From: Streptomyces tanashiensis
Lineage (GTDB): Bacteria; Actinomycetota; Actinomycetes; Streptomycetales; Streptomycetaceae
Assembly (NCBI RefSeq): GCF_014648895.1
Contig: NZ_BMRZ01000001.1
Span: forward strand, 558,001 to 622,000
Reading direction: 5' to 3'
DNA length: 64,000 nucleotides
Numbering within the stretch: position 1 is the stretch's first letter; every line of letters begins with the position of its first letter. This document shows positions 35,285 through 43,646 of the stretch, in pieces. The translations under genes were made by a program, and so were the position numbers. The notes under the pieces were generated by a model. It searched no databases, was not told the DNA's origin, and saw only the letters and a program-made list of their open reading frames with translations.

Positions 35285-37000
35285 GTGGACCGCACCACCA
35301 CCCGCCCGCACGGACGGCGCCGGCTCGCCGGAGCCCTCGCGCTCGCCGTCGGCTCGGGGCTCGTCCTCGTCGGCGGAGCCGGCACCGCCCAGGCGGCGGA
35401 CGTCAACGTCGCCAAGAACGCCGGGTTCGAGAACGGCCTCGCCAACTGGTCCTGCTCCGCCGGCAGCGGCGCCGCCGTCTCCTCGCCGGTCCGCACCGGG
35501 GCCGGCGCGCTCCGGGCCACCCCGGCCGGTCTCGACAACGCCAAGTGCGTGCAGACCGTGACCGTGAAGCCCAACTCGACGTACACGCTGAGCGCCTGGG
35601 TCCAGGGCGGCTACGCCTACCTCGGCGCCAACAACACCGGGACCGGCACCGGCACCGTCTCCACCTGGACGCCCGACAGCGCCTCCTGGAAGCAGCTCAC
35701 CACCACCTTCACCACCGGCGCGAGCACCACCTCGGTCGAGATCTACACCCACGGCTGGTACGGCACCTCCCCGTACTCCGTCGACGACGTCAGCGTCTTC
35801 GGGCCCGACGGCGGCGGCGGCCAGGACCCCGACCCGGTCGTCCCGTCCACCCCGGCCGGCCTCGCCGCCGGCACGGTCACCACCGGCTCCGTCGCCCTGA
35901 GCTGGGGCGCGGTCAACGGCGCCACGGGCTACAAGGTCTACCGGGACGGCGCCAACCCGCAGACGGTGAGCGGCACCTCCACCACCGTCACCGGGCTCAC
36001 CGCCGACACCGCCTACCAGTTCCAGGTCTCCGCGACGAACTCCGCGGGCGAGTCCGCGAAGTCCGCCGCCGTGTCGGCCCGCACCGCCAAGGCCACCGAC
36101 CCGGGCCCCGGCCCGGCCGTGCCCAAGCACGCCGTCACCGGCTACTGGCAGAACTTCGACAACGGCGCCGCCAAGCAGAAGCTGCGGGACGTCCAGGCCG
36201 CGTACGACATCATCGCCGTCTCGTTCGCCGACTCGACGACCACGCCCGGCCAGATCACCTTCAACCTCGACCCTGCCGTCGGCTACACCTCGGCCGCCGA
36301 CTTCAAGGCCGACGTCGCGGCCAAGAAGGCGGCCGGCAAGTCCGTGATCCTCTCGGTCGGCGGCGAGAAGGGCAACGTCACCATCAACAGTGACGCCACC
36401 GCGACCGCCTTCGCCGACAGCGCGTACGCCCTGATGCAGGAGTACGGCTTCAACGGGATCGACATCGACCTGGAGCACGGCGTCAACGCCACGTACCTCA
36501 CCAAGGCGCTCCGCCAGCTCTCCGCCAAGGCGGGCTCCTCCATGGTCCTGACGATGGCGCCGCAGACCATCGACATGCAGAACACGGGCTCGGAGTACTT
36601 CAAGACCGCGCTCGCCGTGAAGGACATCCTCACGGTGATCAACACCCAGTACTACAACAGCGGTTCGATGCTCGGCTGCGACGGCAAGGTCTACAGCCAG
36701 GGCTCGGTGGACTTCCTCACCGCGCTCGCCTGCATCCAGCTCCAGGGCGGCCTGGACCCGTCCCAGGTCGGTCTGGGCGTCCCCGCCTCCACGCGGGGCG
36801 CGGGCAGCGGCTACGTCGACCCGCAGATCGTGAAGAACGCGCTCGACTGCCTGACCAAGGGCACCGGCTGCGGCACCTTCAAGCCGGCCCAGACCTGGCC
36901 GTCGCTGCGCGGCGCCATGACCTGGTCGACCAACTGGGACGCGACGGCCGGCAACGCCTGGTCGAACGCGGTGGGCCCGCACGTGCACAACCTGCCGTAG
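35285..37000 (+). CDS. Secreted GH18 chitinase with carbohydrate-binding and fibronectin III domains
   Basis: 571 residues. The signal peptide is at 1-38 (basic RRRLAGALALAVG, ending GTAQA). About 39-178 is a beta-sandwich carbohydrate-binding module (KNAGFENGLANWSC start). About 188-272 is a fibronectin III domain (TPAGLAAGTVTTGSVALSW). About 284-571 is the GH18 barrel. The catalytic DxDxE is GIDIDLE with Glu397 as acid; SVGGEKG and QYYNSG are further family positions. GTG at 35285 follows GGAGGA. The dre operator places it in the chitin/N-acetylglucosamine regulon. It lies alone, convergent with a protein kinase. Confidence 0.95.
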   Translation: MDRTTTRPHGRRRLAGALALAVGSGLVLVGGAGTAQAADVNVAKNAGFENGLANWSCSAGSGAAVSSPVRTGAGALRATPAGLDNAKCVQTVTVKPNSTYTLSAWVQGGYAYLGANNTGTGTGTVSTWTPDSASWKQLTTTFTTGASTTSVEIYTHGWYGTSPYSVDDVSVFGPDGGGGQDPDPVVPSTPAGLAAGTVTTGSVALSWGAVNGATGYKVYRDGANPQTVSGTSTTVTGLTADTAYQFQVSATNSAGESAKSAAVSARTAKATDPGPGPAVPKHAVTGYWQNFDNGAAKQKLRDVQAAYDIIAVSFADSTTTPGQITFNLDPAVGYTSAADFKADVAAKKAAGKSVILSVGGEKGNVTINSDATATAFADSAYALMQEYGFNGIDIDLEHGVNATYLTKALRQLSAKAGSSMVLTMAPQTIDMQNTGSEYFKTALAVKDILTVINTQYYNSGSMLGCDGKVYSQGSVDFLTALACIQLQGGLDPSQVGLGVPASTRGAGSGYVDPQIVKNALDCLTKGTGCGTFKPAQTWPSLRGAMTWSTNWDATAGNAWSNAVGPHVHNLP

Positions 37001-37019
37001 CGGACCCGGAATCACAGCG

Positions 37020-37047
37020 CAGCGCCGCCGCTCCCCCGGCGGCGCTG
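37020..37047. terminator. Bidirectional terminator
   Basis: CAGCGCCGCCG (37020-37030) and CGGCGGCGCTG (37037-37047) pair perfectly with a 6-base loop between the convergent chitinase and kinase genes. Confidence 0.88.
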
Positions 37048-37057
37048 TGCCGTCTCC

Positions 37058-38362
37058 TCAGGCGGGCAGGTAGTGGCGCAGCACCGGGTCGAGCAGCCGG
37101 ATCCACTCGTCGACCCGGGCGGGGCGGCGGCCGTCGACCTCGCAGTCGTAGGCCGAGCCGTCGTAGAGGGTGACGGTGACGCGCAGCACCCGGTCGCGCC
37201 GGACGCGCTCGTACCGTACGGCCCCGATCTCGCTCCAGAGGAAGTCGGCCTCCTCGCCGAAGAAGTGCAGGGCCACCCCGCCGCCGTCGACGGCGATGCC
37301 GGAGTTCCGGTCGGCGGCGGTGAAGTCCGGCGCCGGGGGCGGCGGGACGAGGGGCGGCGGCGGCACGTGGAGGTAGGCGGGATGCGGTACGGGGGCGGGC
37401 GCCGGTACGGAGGCGGGTACGGCGTCCTGGACACCGGCCGGCCACGCCTGCGGCGGGGTGCCGGGCGACGGCACGGCGTCGGCGGGCTCCACCGCGGCCG
37501 CCGGGGCGGACACCCGGGGGTCCGCCGGCGGCGCCGGCGCGGGCAGCGCGGGCACGGGTGACACCGCCGGAGACGCCGCCCCCGCCGCCAGCTCGTCCAT
37601 GAGGGCGTCCGGAGTGGGCCGTTCGGCGGGATCCTTGGCGAGGCAGCGCCCGACGATTCCGCGCAGCGCCTCCGGTACGGAGGCGAGGTCGGGGGCCTCG
37701 TGCACCGACCGGTACATGAGCCCCATCGGGGTCCCCTCCCCGAAGGGCCGCCCGCCGGCCGCGGCGACGAGGACGGCACCGAGCGCGAAGACGTCGGCGG
37801 CACCGGTCACCTCCTCGCCGAGGGCCTGTTCGGGGGCGAGGTAGCCGGGGGTACCGAAGGCGTTGCCGGTGGCGGTGAGCCGGGTCGACTCCAGGGCGCG
37901 GGCGATCCCGAAGTCGAGGACGCGGGGCCCGTCCGCGGCCATGACGATGTTGCCGGGCTTGAGGTCGCGGTGGACGAGCCCGCACGCGTGGATCGCCTCC
38001 AGGGCCTCGGCGAGCGCGGCCCCGAGCGAGCGCAGCCGCTCCTCGCCCATGGGGCCCTGGGCGGTGAGGAGTCCGGAGAGGGTGGGTCCCGGGATGTAGG
38101 CGGTGGCCAGCCAGGGGGCCTCCGCCTCGGGGTCGGCGTCGACGACCTGCGCGGTGTGGAAACCGCCGACCTGCCGGGCCGCGGCGACCTCGGCGCGGAA
38201 GCGGGCGCGGAAGGACGGGTCGGAGGCGAGTTCCGGCCGGGCGACCTTGACGGCGACGGCGCGCCCACCGCGCGATCGGGCGAGATAGACGGTGCCCATG
38301 CCGCCTTCGCCTAGCTTGTGCTCGATGACGTATCTACCGATGAGGGTCCCCACGCGGGACAT
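37058..38362 (-). CDS. Eukaryotic-type Ser/Thr protein kinase
   Basis: 434 residues. The kinase domain is at about 1-265: GEGGMGTVYLA (P-loop), AVAVKVARPE (Lys), HRDLKPGNIVM (catalytic loop), DFGIARAL, and GTPGYLAPEQ. A Pro/Ala-rich linker runs from about 265 to 350. The C-terminal ~80 residues form a small beta domain (GVALHFFGEEADFLWSEIGAVRYE), PH-like in appearance, instead of the usual transmembrane/PASTA part; no membrane span is seen, so the kinase is cytosolic. ATG at 38362. The substrate is unknown; no phosphatase adjoins. Confidence 0.93.
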   Translation of the reverse strand: MSRVGTLIGRYVIEHKLGEGGMGTVYLARSRGGRAVAVKVARPELASDPSFRARFRAEVAAARQVGGFHTAQVVDADPEAEAPWLATAYIPGPTLSGLLTAQGPMGEERLRSLGAALAEALEAIHACGLVHRDLKPGNIVMAADGPRVLDFGIARALESTRLTATGNAFGTPGYLAPEQALGEEVTGAADVFALGAVLVAAAGGRPFGEGTPMGLMYRSVHEAPDLASVPEALRGIVGRCLAKDPAERPTPDALMDELAAGAASPAVSPVPALPAPAPPADPRVSAPAAAVEPADAVPSPGTPPQAWPAGVQDAVPASVPAPAPVPHPAYLHVPPPPLVPPPPAPDFTAADRNSGIAVDGGGVALHFFGEEADFLWSEIGAVRYERVRRDRVLRVTVTLYDGSAYDCEVDGRRPARVDEWIRLLDPVLRHYLPA

Positions 38363-38470
38363 TATGGCCGAACTCCACACCTTGACCCGTCCATGACATA
38401 GCCGGACCATGTGCCCGGACACCCGCACGACTTGGTCGCACTCCCCCACACTCCCCACCCAGGAGACAGC

Positions 38471-39823
38471 ATGCGACGTCCCACACGCGGCAGAAGGTCC
38501 GCCACCCTCGCGGCCCTCGTGGCGTTCGCCCTCGCGGCGCCCCTCTCCGCCCTCACCACGCCCGCCGGGGCGGACCCGGCGCCGACCGCCGCCCGTATCG
38601 CCGCCGGGGCCGAGGAGGTGATCCGGCAGTACGAGATCGTCGGACCGTCCACCCAGGCCGCCCGCACGGCGCTGACCGCCACCGGCGTCTCGATCGACGA
38701 GGTCGACGCCCGCTCGGTCGTCGTCAGCGCCAACACCGAGCAGCTCGCCCGGCTCAAGGCGCTCGGCTACGCGCCGATCGCCCTGCCCGCCCCGCCGGAC
38801 CGCCGCGCGGACGGCGAGAAGAAGGCCGGCCCGCTCGACTTCCCCTCCGCCGACGCGAAGTACCACAACTACGCGGAGATGAGCACGGAGATCGACCAGC
38901 GCCTCGCCGCCTACCCGTCGATCATGAGCAAGCGGGTCATCGGCAAGACGTACCAGGGCCGGGACATCGTCGCCATCAAGGTCAGCGACAACGTCGCCAC
39001 CGACGAGAACGAGCCCGAGGTCCTCTTCACCCACCACCAGCACGCCCGCGAGCACCTCACCGTCGAGATGGCGCTGTACCTCCTGCGCGAGCTCGGCGCG
39101 GGCTACGGCACCGACTCCCGCATCACCAACATGGTGAACGGGCGCGAGATCTGGATCGTCCCGGACCTCAACCCGGACGGCGGCGAGTACGACATCGCGA
39201 GCGGCTCCTACCGCAGCTGGCGGAAGAACCGGCAGCCCAACTCCGGCTCCTCCTACATCGGCACGGACCTGAACCGGAACTGGGACTACAAGTGGGGCTG
39301 CTGCGGCGGCTCCTCCGGCACGAAGAGCTCCGAGACCTACCGGGGCACGGCCCCCGAGTCCGCCCCCGAGGTGAAGGTCGTCGCCGACTTCGTCCGCTCC
39401 CGGGTGGTCGGCGGCAAGCAGCAGATCACGGCGGCCATCGACTTCCACACGTACAGCGAGCTGGTCCTCTGGCCCTTCGGCTGGACCACGGCCAACACCA
39501 CCACCGGCATGACCCAGGACGACCGCGACGCCTTCGCGACCGTCGGCGGGCGGATGGCCGCGAGCAACGGCTACACGCCCGAGCAGTCCAGCGACCTGTA
39601 CATCACGGACGGCTCGATCGACGACTACCTGTGGGGCGCGCAGAAGATCTTCGCGTACACCTTCGAGATGTACCCGTCGAACGGTGGCGGCGGCTTCTAC
39701 CCGCCCGACGAGGTCATCGAGCGCGAGACGAGCCGCAACCGCGACGCCGTCCTCCAGCTCCTGGAGAACGCCGACTGCATGTACCGCTCGATCGGCAAGC
39801 AGGCGCAGTACTGCGCGGCCTGA
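38471..39823 (+). CDS. Secreted zinc carboxypeptidase (M14 family)
   Basis: 450 residues, extracellular. The signal peptide is at 1-35 (basic, then [17 protein letters not shown]). The propeptide-like region runs to about 130. The M14 domain has zinc ligands HAREH (HxxE) and the later His in [17 protein letters not shown], substrate-binding [11 protein letters not shown], and catalytic Glu in [13 protein letters not shown]. Four Cys occur in the core, including the CCGG pair. ATG at 38471 follows AGGAGA at 5 bases. It releases C-terminal residues from peptides in the medium. Divergent from the kinase; ends in a strong hairpin. Confidence 0.95.
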   Translation: MRRPTRGRRSATLAALVAFALAAPLSALTTPAGADPAPTAARIAAGAEEVIRQYEIVGPSTQAARTALTATGVSIDEVDARSVVVSANTEQLARLKALGYAPIALPAPPDRRADGEKKAGPLDFPSADAKYHNYAEMSTEIDQRLAAYPSIMSKRVIGKTYQGRDIVAIKVSDNVATDENEPEVLFTHHQHAREHLTVEMALYLLRELGAGYGTDSRITNMVNGREIWIVPDLNPDGGEYDIASGSYRSWRKNRQPNSGSSYIGTDLNRNWDYKWGCCGGSSGTKSSETYRGTAPESAPEVKVVADFVRSRVVGGKQQITAAIDFHTYSELVLWPFGWTTANTTTGMTQDDRDAFATVGGRMAASNGYTPEQSSDLYITDGSIDDYLWGAQKIFAYTFEMYPSNGGGGFYPPDEVIERETSRNRDAVLQLLENADCMYRSIGKQAQYCAA

Positions 39824-39839
39824 CGGTCCGTACGTGAAG

Positions 39840-39868
39840 GGCGCCCCGGCGGAGACCGCCGGGGCGCC
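39840..39868. terminator. Bidirectional terminator
   Basis: GGCGCCCCGGCGG (39840-39852) pairs perfectly with CCGCCGGGGCGCC (39856-39868) around a 3-base loop between convergent carboxypeptidase and RidA genes. Confidence 0.92.
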
Positions 39869-39882
39869 TGACTGTCACGGGC

Positions 39883-40293
39883 TCAGCCGAGGACCGCGAG
39901 CGCGTCGATCTCGATGAGGAGGCCGGCCGGGAGACCCACGTAGACCGTGGTGCGGGCGGAGGCGGGGGCCTTGAGGTTCTGCTCCTCGAAGTACTGGTTG
40001 TAGATCGCGTTCATCTCGGCGAAGTGGTCCACGTCCGTGAGGTAGACGCGCATCATCATCACGTCGTCCCAGCCCGCGCCGCCCTCCTCCAGGATCGCCT
40101 TGACGTTGGCGAAGGTCTGGAGGGTCTGCTCGCGCAGGGTCGGACCCGCCACCGTCGGGGGCTCGCCCTCGACCGCCGGCAGGAAGCCGACCTGGCCGGC
40201 GACCTGGAGGATGTCGCCCTTCCTGACGCCGTGCGAGAACTTCGCGGGCGGGGCGGTGTGGGTGGCGGGGGTGAGGGCGGTCTTCTCGGTCAT
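39883..40293 (-). CDS. RidA/YjgF family enamine-imine deaminase
   Basis: A 136-residue trimeric cytosolic enzyme that hydrolyses reactive 2-aminoacrylate/imine intermediates to keto acids and ammonia. Family positions: GDILQVAGQVGF, QTFANVKAILEEGGAGWDDVM, YNQYFEEQNLKAPASARTTVYV with the Arg that binds the carboxylate, and the C-terminal LLIEIDALAVL with the Glu that activates water. Its start overlaps the IclR stop as ATGA. In this locus it would finish the product of the D-amino-acid deaminase. Confidence 0.93.
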   Translation of the reverse strand: MTEKTALTPATHTAPPAKFSHGVRKGDILQVAGQVGFLPAVEGEPPTVAGPTLREQTLQTFANVKAILEEGGAGWDDVMMMRVYLTDVDHFAEMNAIYNQYFEEQNLKAPASARTTVYVGLPAGLLIEIDALAVLG

Positions 40294-41054
40294 GCGCTGG
40301 CTTCCTTCGTCGGGGCGGTGCCGGAGTACTCGCGGCTGATGGCGTCCGCGGTGTCGCGCACCTGCGGGAGGAGGGTGAGGAGTTCCTCGGCGGTGACGAC
40401 CACGTTGGGCGCCGAGACCGACATGGCGGCGACGACCCGCCCGTCGGCACCCCGGATGGGGGCGCCGACGCAGTTGATGGACTCCTCGTGGCCGCCGAGG
40501 TCGGTGGCCCAGCCCTGTTCGCGCACGGTCGCCAGCTCCTTCAGGAAGGCGGCGGCGTTCGGCGTCGAACGGGGCGTGTACGGGGGGTAGTCGAGCTTGG
40601 CGGCGACGGCGCGCCGCTCGGGCTCGGGCAGGTCGGCGAGGAGCAGCTTGGCGACGGCGGCGACGGTGATCGCGACGGGCTTGCCGATGCGCGAGTACAT
40701 GCGGACCGGGTAGCGGCTCTCGACCTTGTCGATGTAGACGACCTCGCCCTCCTCGTACACCGCGAGGTGGATCGTGTGCCCGATCCGCTCGTTGAGGGCG
40801 GTCAGGTAGGGGTGGGCGATCTCGCGGACGTCGAGGTTCTCGACGGCCTCCTGCGCGAGCGCGAAGAGGCGGGCGCCGAGGCGGTAGCGCTGGTCCTGCT
40901 GCCGGTGGACGAGACCGTGCTCGTGGAGCGTGCGCAGCAGCCGCAGGGCCGTGGACTTGTGGACGCCGAGCCGCTCGGCGACCTGCCCGAGGTCGGCGGG
41001 TCCCTGGGCGAGCAGCGGCAGGATGCTGAGCGCCCGGTCGACGGTCTGGCTCAT
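40290..41054 (-). CDS. IclR family transcriptional regulator
   Basis: 254 residues. The N-terminal winged helix (VDRALSILPLLAQG, LGQVAERLGVHKSTALRLLRTL, GLVHRQQDQRYRLGARLFAL) is followed by the IclR effector domain (IGHTIHLAVYEEGEVVYIDKVES, INCVGAPIRGADGRVVAAMSVSAP). ATG at 41054 with GGAGGT 10 bases upstream; it overlaps the kinase stop, and the RidA start overlaps its own stop, so kinase, regulator and RidA are translated as a unit. The likely operator is the dyad at 42304-42322, controlling both divergent arms. Confidence 0.94.
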   Translation of the reverse strand: MSQTVDRALSILPLLAQGPADLGQVAERLGVHKSTALRLLRTLHEHGLVHRQQDQRYRLGARLFALAQEAVENLDVREIAHPYLTALNERIGHTIHLAVYEEGEVVYIDKVESRYPVRMYSRIGKPVAITVAAVAKLLLADLPEPERRAVAAKLDYPPYTPRSTPNAAAFLKELATVREQGWATDLGGHEESINCVGAPIRGADGRVVAAMSVSAPNVVVTAEELLTLLPQVRDTADAISREYSGTAPTKEASA

Positions 41055-42205
41055 GGCGTACGTACCTCCTGGTCGTCCCCCGTCCAGCCGGGGCCGAGGT
41101 GAAGTGTGCCCCAGGCGGCGTCGTCGAGCGCGGCCAGCCGGTCGGCGTGGCCCCGGCGGGGCGGCGCGGCGAGGTCCCCGGGGACGGTGAGCACGGCGGC
41201 GGCCACGAGGTGCCCGTGCCGGAGCCGCGCGGTCATGCCGAGCCCCCGGAGGGTCCCGGAGAGAAACCCGGCGGCGAAGGCGTCGCCGGCGCCGACGGGG
41301 GAGACGACGGTGACGCGGGGGGCAGGCGTGCGGGTGACGGTGTCGGGGCCGGGTGCGGGGCCACTGCGCGGGGCCTCTTTCCCCACCCCGCCCCTTCCCG
41401 GACCCGGGCTCCGCCCCGGACCCCGCGCCTCGAACGCCGGCGGGGCTGGATTTCCAGCCAAAGGCCCCCCGCAGCGCTCGAAGGCCACCGCGCCTTCCGC
41501 CCCCCGCTTCACCACCAGCACCGCCGGCTCCGCCAGCACCGCTCGGATCGCGGCCGGATCGGCCACGCCCCACAGCCGCTCCGCCTCGTCGGCGCCGACG
41601 AAGACGACGTCGGCCCGGCGCGCGAGGTCGAGCAGTACGGAGGGGGCGCTGCCGTCCCGCCACAGCCCCGGCCGGTGGTTCACGTCGAACGACACGAGCG
41701 GCCGCCCGGGGCGCGGCGCCGTGAGCTCCCGCATCAGGGCCAGGCAGTCGGCGGAGAGCGCGGCGGTGATGCCGGTGAGGTGGAGGATCCGGGCGCCGGC
41801 GACGGAGTCGTACGGCACGGTGGCGGGCGACATGGCTGAGGCGGCCGAGCCGGCCCGGTAGTAGACGACCTCGTGGGCGTCGGTGGCCCGGTCCTCGTCG
41901 GTGCGGAAGTAGACGCCGGTCGGCCGGTGCGGGTCGCGGCCGACGGCGGTGACGTCGACGCCGTGGCCGCCGATGGTGTCGACGAGGTGGTCGCCGAAGC
42001 CGTCGCGGCCCACGCGGCCGACCCAGCGGACGCGGTGTCCGGCGGCGGCGAGGGAGCAGGCGACGTTGGACTCGGCGCCGCCGATCGCGCGGGTGAAGGA
42101 GGGGACGTCGGCGAGGCGGCCCGGCCGGGAGGGCAGGAAGGTGACCATGGACTCGCCGAGGCAGACGACGTCCGGGGCCGCGTCCACGGGCGCGGGTCCG
42201 CTCAC
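41051..42205 (-). CDS. PfkB-family sugar kinase (2-keto-3-deoxygluconate kinase-like) with repeat-derived insertion
   Basis: 384 residues. The PfkB fold is clear: CLGESMVTFLPSRPGRL, FTRAIGGAESNVACSLAAAG, GRDGFGDHL, and the C-terminal VSPVGAGDAFAAGFLSG with the catalytic Asp. It resembles 2-keto-3-deoxygluconate kinases of actinobacterial IclR-linked operons. Between VVKRGAEGAVAFERCGG and the GAGD motif it has about 45 extra Pro/Gly-rich residues, encoded by a copy of the dispersed Streptomyces repeat at 41375-41470 that stays in frame. The insert lies in a loop position, so activity may be kept. Coupled to the IclR gene by ATGA. Confidence 0.88.
   Translation of the reverse strand: MSGPAPVDAAPDVVCLGESMVTFLPSRPGRLADVPSFTRAIGGAESNVACSLAAAGHRVRWVGRVGRDGFGDHLVDTIGGHGVDVTAVGRDPHRPTGVYFRTDEDRATDAHEVVYYRAGSAASAMSPATVPYDSVAGARILHLTGITAALSADCLALMRELTAPRPGRPLVSFDVNHRPGLWRDGSAPSVLLDLARRADVVFVGADEAERLWGVADPAAIRAVLAEPAVLVVKRGAEGAVAFERCGGPLAGNPAPPAFEARGPGRSPGPGRGGVGKEAPRSGPAPGPDTVTRTPAPRVTVVSPVGAGDAFAAGFLSGTLRGLGMTARLRHGHLVAAAVLTVPGDLAAPPRRGHADRLAALDDAAWGTLHLGPGWTGDDQEVRTP
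41375..41470. repeat. Dispersed GC-rich Streptomyces repeat inserted in a coding sequence
   Basis: The stretch contains CCCACCCCGCCCCTTCCC, GGGCTCCGCCCCGG, then GCGCCTCGAACGCCGGCGG and GGCTGGA-TT-TCCAGCC (inverted repeat 41444-41459). These match the palindromic element common between Streptomyces genes, as I remember it. Here it interrupts the sugar kinase gene in frame. Borders are approximate. Confidence 0.75.
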
Positions 42206-42303
42206 TCTCGGGCTCCCTCAGACTCGTACGGGTCCGTCGACCGGGTCCATTGACCCGGCCTCGGCCCGGATGTTAGACAGCACTGAGCACTATGCGCAAT
42301 GAG

Positions 42304-42322
42304 CGTTGCACATCCTGCAACG
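42304..42322. promoter_or_regulatory. Inverted repeat operator between divergent D-amino-acid genes
   Basis: CGTTGCA-CATCC-TGCAACG is a perfect 7-bp dyad. A second TTGC/GCAA half-site (TGCGCAA, about 42292-42298) is close by. Position between the kinase and deaminase starts fits the IclR-family regulator encoded in the locus. Confidence 0.75.
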
Positions 42323-42341
42323 ACCACGATGAGGAGGCCTC

Positions 42342-43628
42342 ATGCCCGACCCGGCGAACGGCACGCCCGACCTGGCGAACGAGCGCGTCGACCACCGCTT
42401 CAAGGCCCTGCCCCCGGACGCCGAGGGACTGACCGTCGGCGAGCTCTCCGCCCAGCGGCGCAACCTCTTCACCGGCGGCTTCACCACCCCGGTCCTCGCC
42501 CTCTCCGCCGAGTCCGTCGAGCACAACCTCCGCCTCCTGGAGACGTACGCCGAGCGCCACGGCCTCGCGTTCGCCCCGCACGGCAAGACCTCCATGGCCC
42601 CCCAGCTCTTCGAGCGGCAGCTGGAGCACGGCGCCTGGGGCATCACCGCCGCCGTCCCCCACCAGGCCCGCGTCTACCGCGCCCACGGCATCTCCCGGAT
42701 CTTCCTGGGCAACGAGCTCGTCGACGCCGTCGCCCTGCGCTGGCTCGCCGCCGAGCTCGACGCCGACCCGGACTTCCGCTTCATCTGCTACGTCGACTCC
42801 GTGCGCGGCGTCGAGCTGATGGACGAGGCCCTGCGCGCGGCGGGCGCGGCCCGTCCCGTGGACGTCGTCGTCGAACTGGCCGCCGGCTCGACCGGGCGCA
42901 CGGGCGTACGGACCGAGGCGGAGTGCGCGGCCGTCGCCGACGCGGTCGCGGCCGTCCCCACCCTGCGGCTCGTCGGCGTCGCCGGGTACGAGGGCACGAT
43001 GCCCGGGGCCGACGCCGAGCGGGTACGGGAGTGGCTGCACCGGCTCGTCGGTCTCGCCGCCGACTTCGACAAGGCCGGCCGCTTCGACCCCGCCGCCGGC
43101 GAGATCGTCGTGAGCGCGGGCGGCAGCGAGTGGTTCGACACGGTCGCCGAGGTCTTCGCGGAGATCCCCGAGCTCTCCCTCCCGGTCCTCAAGCTGCTGC
43201 GCTCCGGCGCGTACGTCTCCCACGACGACGGCCAGTACCGCACCCGCACCCCCTTCAACCGGATCCCCGAGGAGGGCGCGCTCCAGCCGGCGTTCCGGCT
43301 CTGGTCGCAGGTCGTCTCCCGCCCGACCGCCGAGCAGGCCTTCACCAACGCGGGCAAGCGGGACGCCGCCCACGACCTGCACCTCCCCGAGGCGCAGGTG
43401 GTCCGCGACGCCCGCACGGGTGAGATCCGGCCCGCGGAGGGCATCACCGTCACGGGCCTCTCCGACCAGCACGCCTGGCTCGCCACCGGGCCCGGCGCGG
43501 ACCTGGAGGTCGGCGACTGGGTGGGGATGGGCCTGTCCCACCCCTGCACGATCTTCGACAAGTGGCAGCTGATCCCGGTCGTCGAGGCGGACGGCACGGT
43601 GGTCGACCACATCCGCACGTTCTTCTGA
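42342..43628 (+). CDS. D-amino-acid deaminase (D-serine dehydratase/alanine racemase-like fold III)
   Basis: A 428-residue PLP enzyme. The Schiff-base lysine is in LAFAPHGKTSMAPQLF. The N-terminal barrel follows the alanine-racemase/D-threonine-aldolase fold (VDVVVELAAGSTGRTG, LVGVAGYEGTMPG). The C-terminal beta domain ends with GLSHPCTIFDKWQ, where His and Cys bind zinc in D-serine dehydratases of this fold. Likely reaction: D-amino acid to keto acid plus ammonia, through an enamine. ATG at 42342 has AGGAGG about 10 bases upstream. A deacylase follows after 18 bases, forming a two-gene operon under the palindromic operator. Confidence 0.9.
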   Translation: MPDPANGTPDLANERVDHRFKALPPDAEGLTVGELSAQRRNLFTGGFTTPVLALSAESVEHNLRLLETYAERHGLAFAPHGKTSMAPQLFERQLEHGAWGITAAVPHQARVYRAHGISRIFLGNELVDAVALRWLAAELDADPDFRFICYVDSVRGVELMDEALRAAGAARPVDVVVELAAGSTGRTGVRTEAECAAVADAVAAVPTLRLVGVAGYEGTMPGADAERVREWLHRLVGLAADFDKAGRFDPAAGEIVVSAGGSEWFDTVAEVFAEIPELSLPVLKLLRSGAYVSHDDGQYRTRTPFNRIPEEGALQPAFRLWSQVVSRPTAEQAFTNAGKRDAAHDLHLPEAQVVRDARTGEIRPAEGITVTGLSDQHAWLATGPGADLEVGDWVGMGLSHPCTIFDKWQLIPVVEADGTVVDHIRTFF

Positions 43629-43646
43629 TCGCCGGAGGGGGCGGAC

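Noticed and set aside
41375..41470. Frameshift or pseudogene in the sugar kinase
   Set aside because: The repeat insertion keeps the frame and the GAGD motif is intact, so it was kept as a CDS.
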